Shown here piece after piece: positions 10,032 to 17,966 of a DNA stretch of 22,306 nucleotides (its first letter is position 1; each line of letters starts with the position of its first letter). A program made the position numbers and the translations under genes. The DNA lies in assembly GCA_011800805.1 (NCBI GenBank), contig MPNW01000368.1:216663-238968 (forward strand), given 5' to 3'. Below the pieces are notes generated by a model. It saw only the letters and a program-made list of their open reading frames with translations. It was not told the DNA's origin and ran no database searches. The DNA is from Hirudo medicinalis (lineage: Eukaryota; Annelida; Clitellata; Hirudinida; Hirudinidae).

Positions 10032-11803
10032 TTAAGATTCCAAGACTACGTAAACTTTCGGTTTGGAGAGCTTCTTCATCGACTGCTCGACTTCAGAAAG
10101 TTTCGTCTCCAGTTCGTCCTTGATCGCTCGAATTCTAGTCGTGTCGTTCCTGAGCGGAAGGCAACCCAGTTGGCTCGATAGTTCTTTGTGCTCTGCGGGA
10201 ATGCATGGCGGAAATGATCGAGCGGCAGACTCGATTAAGAGAGTTGCATTAAATGATTTTGTTTAGTGACAAACTCAGCATCTCACTAATTAGAAAGCAC
10301 AATAGATAAGTTAATGTTTGAAGTTCTGCCGATCAGATTTATCTTGGGAAATGATGGCATAACTTTGCAAGCTAAGTCGACAATGGCTAGATTGAGATGA
10401 GTGGTCATTAACAAAATCTATTTGAAATTAACTTGGCAGTAAAATGATAATTACTGCCAATTATAATTATGATGAATAATGATGAGATAATAAATCGGTT
10501 GGCCGAAAGCTATTGAACTTACTTTTATTGCTTAGTTATTTATTTATTAGGATGCCATTATGGTGATATGCGTGCAATCTTGTAAAAGGATGCAATGCAT
10601 ATGGTTTGTATCATTACTTTGTCTGGCTTTCTCTAATGTGTTGGTCCTTTCTTGTTCAGACATTAGTCTGTGACCACTTGGGATCTCTGCTTCTTTCAGT
10701 TTTTTTCTTCTGTCTTCTTCCTCCTTCGACCATTGGTTTCTTCTATCTATCAGGCTGGAAGAGAAGGTTTGGAAGGAAAAGGACATCAGTTTTAGGTCTG
10801 CATTGTACATTTAAATAATTATTATAATGGCATGATTAACACTCGTTAATTAAGTAGATGTTTATCATTATTACTGTTGTTGGAACGCAGCAAATATTAT
10901 CAGAATGTTATTTTTTAGGTATTTCTTTGAGTGCAAAACACCAATCCTCACTATTGGGGTATTTGACCAGGCAGATGGCTTGCGATATTTTGCTTGATGT
11001 CGAGGTTGCCGAGGCTCGGTGATTTCTTGAGCGAGTAGCGTTTTATTGCACATCCATTCAGCTTTATGTAGTCCACATTCTTACCCTGAAATTTAGGTGG
11101 AATACGCTCAGGAATATTCAATTGATATTGATTAATTACTTCTCACATATTCATAACTCTCATTATTTTTTGCTCATTGAAACACAAGAGTCTTAATCAT
11201 AATCACCAAAGTAAATTGGTAATCAACCATTACTATAATGTTATTACCATGTCTCGTGCAGTCAAGGCCCGGCTTGAAACTTCGCTCTCATTCTTGTTAC
11301 GAGCTGGAGACGATCCTCGAGCTGAAGCAGAAATAAATCCAGTCCTTGAGTGTGCTCTCAAGAAGTTTCTGTTTGTTCTGCTTGCAGCAGAATGTCCGAA
11401 CATGTTCTGCATAATATTAGGTTTTATGAGTAAAATTGATGGTTATCATTGCTAATCATGACGTGCCTCCAACTGTTCCTTTAGTTTTGATTCCACGTTT
11501 TCATACTTCGAAGATTTCCACAGAGCTTTGACTGGCTGAGTGCATTCATTTTGTTGCTTATTTTTTTGCATTTGCCTCAGTTTTTTAAAGTTTTCTTTAA
11601 AGTAGTTTTTATTTTCTATTTCTAAAATAATAAAATATATGCATATATAAATTGCCAAAAGCATAATCATTGACCATTAAATCGAAATGCCAAGAACGGC
11701 ATTTTCTTGCCAAAAAGTTGCTCTTACTTTTGCTACGAAACGCTGATGGCGCTCGATGTCCTTCAATTTCAAGTCCAAAATAAATATTCCCTTTCGTGGC
11801 CAT
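10032..11803 (-). CDS. ENKD1: Enkurin domain-containing protein 1, 6 coding exons
   Basis: In vertebrates ENKD1 is a microtubule-binding protein of centrosome, centriole and cilium. Coding exons: 11803-11728, 11621-11467, 11406-11248, 11085-10952, 10754-10618, 10192-10032; total 822 nt, 273 aa (human 346 aa, longer mainly at the N-terminus). Matches in order: KENFKKLRQMQKN and PVKALWKSSKYENVESKLKE (about residues 56-74), FLRAHSRTG (exon 3), NVDYIKLNGCAIKR (exon 4), and the C-terminal enkurin domain from YLIDRRNQWSKEEEDRRKK (175 on) through SGHRLMSEQER to LSKPKVYV near the end. The first exon (MATKGNIYF...) is chosen because only its frame joins exon 2 in phase; it has no clear homology. Intron 2 needs a GC donor at 11466-11465. 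The gene is tail-to-tail with SLC25A19. Confidence 0.87.
11465..11466 (-). other. predicted non-canonical GC splice donor of ENKD1 intron 2
   Basis: Exon 2 ends ...KLKEQLE (TTGGAG) at 11467 and the intron begins GCACGT. Exon 3 needs a phase-0 partner. The nearby GT (GGCAC|GTCATG) is phase 1 and the frame stops at TAG a few codons on, so no GT donor keeps both the conserved residues and the phase. Confidence 0.65.
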
Positions 11804-12327
11804 AGAGAATTAATAATGATCAATAATTACAACCTAGCTGCAAACTAATCCTGACAATGATCGAAGTTCATGATCACGATATCCTTTAACCATAAACAAA
11901 GCCACGACAGTCGCCTTGGAGACGGTGTCGTCTGTAACGTCAACTTAAGTTAGGCAGTCTAGTAATGTTGATTATTTTAAATACCTTATCAAACAACGCA
12001 GTGATCGAAAGCTTAATTATTTACCCAGTTTTAAAGTACTAATTATTTAATTCAGAGCAATAGCTTCAACAATTTTTGTAAAACCTTTTCAGAGTCTTTC
12101 TCCCCAATTCACGTGCGCGGGTCGCTAGGCCGACCAGTTACGACCGGAATAACAATTTTTAAATCAAAGTAGCTGCTTTCAGAAATGAACACCATTCTTG
12201 CATTTTTTTAACGAATAAAGATGGAATTTTAAAAAAGTATAAAAATTATAAAAAAAAGTCATTCAGAATAATTCCCAGCCAGTAAGGATGTTAAGCGTTG
12301 TTCACAGGTGACTTAAGTGCATTTCCC
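11804..12327. other. intergenic region between EXD3 (upstream) and ENKD1
   Basis: This 524-bp gap between two minus-strand genes should hold the EXD3 3' UTR, the ENKD1 promoter and the ENKD1 5' UTR. Visible elements are the X-box at 11910-11923, an E-box CACGTG at 12110-12115, and a variant polyadenylation signal ATTAAA at 12051-12046 that could serve EXD3. I see no additional coding exon I can defend. Confidence 0.55.
11910..11923 (-). promoter_or_regulatory. RFX X-box motif upstream of ENKD1
   Basis: Read on the minus strand the site is GTCTCCAAGGCGAC, an imperfect palindrome that fits the ciliary X-box consensus RYYNYYWWRRNRAC at all 14 positions. It lies 107 bp upstream of the ENKD1 ATG, the usual place for RFX-driven ciliary genes. 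Function is inferred from motif and position only. Confidence 0.6.
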
Positions 12328-15300
12328 TCACCTCATTTTGCCCATTATAAATGCAAACTTGCTTTCTTTTTCTCTGTGAAGCAAGCCTTCCCAAGTGACC
12401 TTGCCACAGGAGCAACAGATAAAGAAATCTGTCACACCGTCGAACATCTTCTCGGGGATCCACTCGCATTGGATCGCCACGCCACTAGACTTTAAAGTGA
12501 GATTCTCTACGTTGACGGCGGCCAGATTAGCTTTCGGTCGAAAGACAAACTCCATCTCTGCAATGGAGAGCTCGTCGTCATCGTCGAAGCGATTATCTTC
12601 TTCGGGAAGTTCGTTGTTGAATGATTCCTCTTGAATGGAAACCGAATCGGAAAGGCTTCTCGTGTTGTCGGCTCTGGACGAATTTATGTCGATGACACCT
12701 TCCCTCTCGATCTTCAAGGCCTTCGTTGCATCGTGTCTTTGTTTCAGTATGTCCTCCCCCAGGTGTCTGTACTTTGGCAGACTATGAACTGAGACTCTGG
12801 TGTAAGGATTTGCACGTTTACTGGTGTTGTCGATGCGCAAGAACGTCCTCTTCCTGAGCCAAAGTGTCTTCATGTCCGCTGAAGACAACATGATGTGCTT
12901 GTTACTATTGCAAGACTGAATAAAAAAAAATAATGACATCTATTATTGACCCTTAAAGTTTTTAATTTGCCATATTATTATTATTATTATTATGAACACC
13001 ATCAGGCTAATGCAATGAATGGATGCCGCACGCAACCTGGCATCGAGAATAGAAGTCCTCCGGCGTGACCCTGATGTTGAAGGCCTCGAAGACATCGAGG
13101 AGTTGTTCTTGAAGGGTCATGCCCCGCACCCCATAACACATTCCTTCCTTTAATTGACTCCTCAACTGAACAAAAAATTGGGAATTAAACTGAAATAACT
13201 TGCTTATTGATATCAACGCAAACAAATGGCATGGAACTCAATTTATCTTTATTTCTTGAAATGAATTATTTACTAGCAGCTGAACAATTAAACATTTCTT
13301 ATCTTGTTTGACATGTATTTCAGTTACATGGAATTGAATAAATGGATTAATCACTTCCACAATGGTGGTGATGATGATGTTGTTTAAGATGACGATGATG
13401 CTCAATAATTGAAACATTATTATTATTAATAATTACCTCAGCATGCACAAGGAATCAGAATGACTCACAAATTCAAAAGGCATCCCTGCTGACAGAATAA
13501 TTCTTCTTTGAGCTTTTGAAATCTTATGAAATCAAAAGAGTAACATGTTTAAGCACATTTTAAAATTCACTTCTCATTAGTCAGGTGATCATCATTAGCT
13601 GTAATGCACTGAATTAGTTCATTGAAGTATATTACTATAATCTCGTTATTATTATCATTGTTATTAAAACACACAAAACTATAAATTCATGCTCAATTCA
13701 ACGACAACAAGAAAAAGCATACAAAATCCATGACATCACTCGCAGATAGCATTAAAACGTAAAGCTCAACACCGAAGAAAAAAGAGATCTGCTTGACAAT
13801 AATCTGCACCAAGTTATCAATAATTAATGAAATCGGGAGACCACAAAGTGTCGGATTCGCAACCCGGTCGGCCGGAAGAGTTGGAGTGCTAAATAAACGG
13901 TCGTCCCGACACTGCAGCGAGGGTCGAGGGGCATGTATTCGAATCCAAACACCTCACTACCTCCAGAGTATGGAGTTCGTCATCATCCTCGGAAAGGAGG
14001 AAGGTGTCCACCCCGCAGTGCCTCAGCAGCTTCCCGAGAGCTGTGAGCGTCGAGTCGCAGACGAACTTCAACTCGGACACCGGCCTTCCGTTCTTCCGCG
14101 TCGTCGAGATGATCAAATTGTTCCTGATGTCCCAGTCTCGACTTCTCCTCCTGAGTTTCGAGTCGTCCTTAAGGGGAAGACATAAATTGTTGTCATCTTA
14201 TTTTTCAGAAGAATGTTATGAATAAAATCTGATCATCGAAAAATGAATATATCGACAAATTGAATTTTATCAAATAATTTGAAATGTTAAACAGTTCATT
14301 TATGAGGGACAATGACCACTACTACAACAGCAGCAACAACAACAACAACAACAACAGCAACAACAACAACTCACCCTCCTTGCATATTCTTCAATAGTTG
14401 AAATCCTCAAACTCTGATCCTGCAGTTCGGAAGCGATCATCTCGTAGTTGTTTGAGATGAGGAACTTATAAATCTCAACAAGGCAGAATGCATCGAGGGC
14501 TGGAATATTTTGGACGTGTAATCATTTTATCTCGTTACGGTGCACAACTTAATTGCCTAACCTATTAGCCCAACTAATTAGTATCAATGAATACCATTAC
14601 CGTGACCAATCATGAGATTAACTTTATTGTAATCTATTCGATGACTTCTTTAAAGCCCCGGTGTTTAAAAAGATATTTTATTATCTAACCGTTGAGCAAA
14701 TAAAATATTATGTAACATTAATAAAAATGATTATTCGAGGTAACAAGAAGCCGACCTGCATAGGTCAGCTGTTTCGGTCTCAGGGGTCGTCTGCCCCAGT
14801 CCGAAATCTGCTGGGACTTGTCGAGAGGTTTTCCGAGGCATCTCGCCACCAGGTCGCTGAGGCCTCTGACATCGGTGGTCCACCCGTCGATCATGAAGGT
14901 CTGGTCTTGCAACTACAGAATTGAGAATGCAAAGTTAGTGATTCTTAATAAAAATGTTACGACAAATCGATCGCTAAAGGCGAAGAGTTGATTTGTGAAC
15001 ATAAGAATGTCCATGAGTTTAATTATTTAATTAAGTAGAAGTTTGATCAGTTTGGTTTTAAATCACGTCATCAACGAACAACACCTTCTTCCGGCATCAA
15101 CCTTCGACAAAACAAGGAAGGATCAATGACTAAATTCCTCGATGACTCAATTTAAAGAAGAACCTTTCGTTATCAACAACACAAAAGACTCGTTATCAAT
15201 TATCATTAACATGGAAATAAATAATAAACATGGAAAAAATAACAACGAAGGACAAGGATCGACCTTTAGGTGGATGGACTCAAGGTCGAAAAAGTTGAAA

Positions 15301-17916
15301 TCCTTCATGAGCGAATTGATAAAGGGAAAGGTCTTCTTCATCATGTGGATGTCTTCGCGCAGGGCATATCCTGGAACGAATATCGTCGACAATTCCACCA
15401 TCACTCAGGTGATACGAAAATCATAAATCTCTTCATCCCATCTTTCAGAATTCGTTTCAAATCACTCATTCATTCAGATTCAAATTCCAAATTTGAGGAT
15501 GCATAAGTGATTCCCATTCCAATCGCTTTGCATATCTCTAATCATCAATATGCTGCTACATCCGACAGGTAATATTTTAACGCACCTATGACGAGCATGT
15601 CCGGGTTGCAAAAGGTGGTCTCGAAGAACTTCATCCACTCGGCTTCCTTCAAAACATCCAGCAGACTCATCACATCAATGATGATGGCCTCCTTATCTGT
15701 AGCCAACTGGATCAAGGACAGTCTGAAGATGTCAAGATGGTTAAAAATGGAAATTCCAAGCTCTATTTCAAGTAAAAAAATTCACGACGAATCGCATCGG
15801 ACTCTGTGAGCCTTTCCTCACTCTGGAGCTTAATTGTGCAATTAATGTACCTAATCATAATTTAACTAAACTAAACAATAAATTAATTATTTGGAGAATA
15901 AATGTGCATAATTAATGAGCTTAATGATAATTAAACTGCACAAACAGTCGATTATTGCATCGCTGGTGAAGCCCTGGCTACAGGTATTCTAACATTGATA
16001 AAAGTCTCAATTAGCTTAAACATCGTAAACAAGTGGAGGCCGAAATCAACTCGGCTGATGCTCAAAAGTGTGTGCTCATTAAAACCATCCTGGGTTCATT
16101 TAAAAAATGATTCCTAATTAATAATATTATTATAAATAATTATGACTCTGGTTTGATGGTTGTTACTTTAAAAATATAACTTAAGCCAACTTGTTGTTCC
16201 TCATGACATTGGTGAATGCAGGTCTCCACTCGGAATCGTACCCGATGTACGGAACGTTCTGCAAAAGAATCGAGGCTGAAAATAGCTTTTGGGGAATTTG
16301 AAGATGTTTGCAAGATCTGTTTGTCTTATAAATAAATTAAATAATATAATTAAACTTCTTCAAGCTACCTTATCAAACAATGGCAAGGCTTTCAAGAACT
16401 GGGTCTTCTTGTTGAACCAGTGGACACTTGTCGAGGGCAAGGAGAGTCTGTGGAACTTGTCGACTTCAAAGGAGAATGAAGTGTAAGGGGTCTCGGCACA
16501 AATTTCAACTTGACCCTTGAACCTGAAGCAATTTTTACTCACAAAACTCATTCAAACTGAGACAAATTGTTATGTTGCAAGGCATAAAGGTTGGAGCGTC
16601 CAAAACATGGTTGCAGAACTGGAGAAACCGATGAAGAATGATCAACCGAACGGGTAGAAGGGATGATGAACCAACAATCAATACAATGTCAACGTACTCC
16701 TTCGTCTTCTTGACCACTCTGTCCTTGATAATGTAAGGAAGCTGATTCTCTGGCACTTTGTACCTGATGGCCATGTTTATGGCTTCGTCCTCTTCGTAGT
16801 GGTCCATCAGCTCGTTCACCAGAAAAAGCTGGAGCCTTGGATTCTTCAAAACGGCAACCTTGAGAATGAACGAGGACTTTTTCAAAAAAAGTTAATTTTT
16901 TCTGCTTATAAAATATGAGTGAGCCTAGAAAATAAAAATGTAATTCACAATGTAATGTAAGCATGAGTTTCACTGAGAAATAAATTTTGATATTGGTGAT
17001 GGCACTCGTTTAACTTTGTCCCAGTGACAGGTTTAAATATCACCTGCATCTTATTGTCTGCATCAACTTCACAGTCGAATTCACGGATACTTTGTCATCT
17101 GACCGAGACTTACGCACACAAAATTAAATACCGACCCAGAGCAACATTGATGCATTAAACGTTCAATTAGAATCTTCAGGTTACATTATTCCATTCTAAA
17201 AGGCCCAGCTTTATTATGTTGCATCAACATCAACAACTGGCATCAACAACTGGCATCGACAACATGTTCTCCAGCAGCAACAGCATAAATCAGCACTTCA
17301 TTAACATTGTTTAAATTCAAAAATTGAAAGTCAAATTAAATTAAATCCTAACATCAACAAGCTCCTCCCATTCTCTGCAGGCCATTTCTTTCTGCAAAAG
17401 AAGTCATCATCATCACCATCATTATCACTATCATCATCATAATCACCATCTTGAACTTCTCGACCTGACATAGGCTCACTATTTTTCTCATGTATATTTA
17501 AATAACCAACCCAACATTTGCATTTTTCAATCTAAAGGGATCCTAGTTAACTAATTAACTATCATTTCCAGTCTCTCGGAAAACATGCATTCAACATGAT
17601 TTCAACATCGTCGTCGTCATCGTATTTATCACCGCCAGGAACTCATGTTCGTCTTGCCGTTTAAAACACGTCCTAACCAAGGTGAATCTCTTGATGATCA
17701 GGAACCTGATGGCCTTCGATGTCTGGTTGAAGACAATATTTGGACAAATACCTGCATATCAGAAATAGGTGAATGTGCTGATGATAATGATACTTTTGAC
17801 AGTAGCTTATCAAAAATAAACTCGACAAGACCATCGTACATCGGTTGGCCATAGTATGTAATGTAAATGTAATGTAAAACAGTGGTGAAATTTTTGCAAA
17901 CAAAATGGTGACATCA

Positions 17917-17966
<50 letters not shown>

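Noticed and set aside
11879..11887. U12-type AT-AC intron donor (ATATCCTTT) on the plus strand
   Set aside because: There is no plus-strand gene here, and the site lies in the ENKD1 upstream region on the wrong strand. Chance match.
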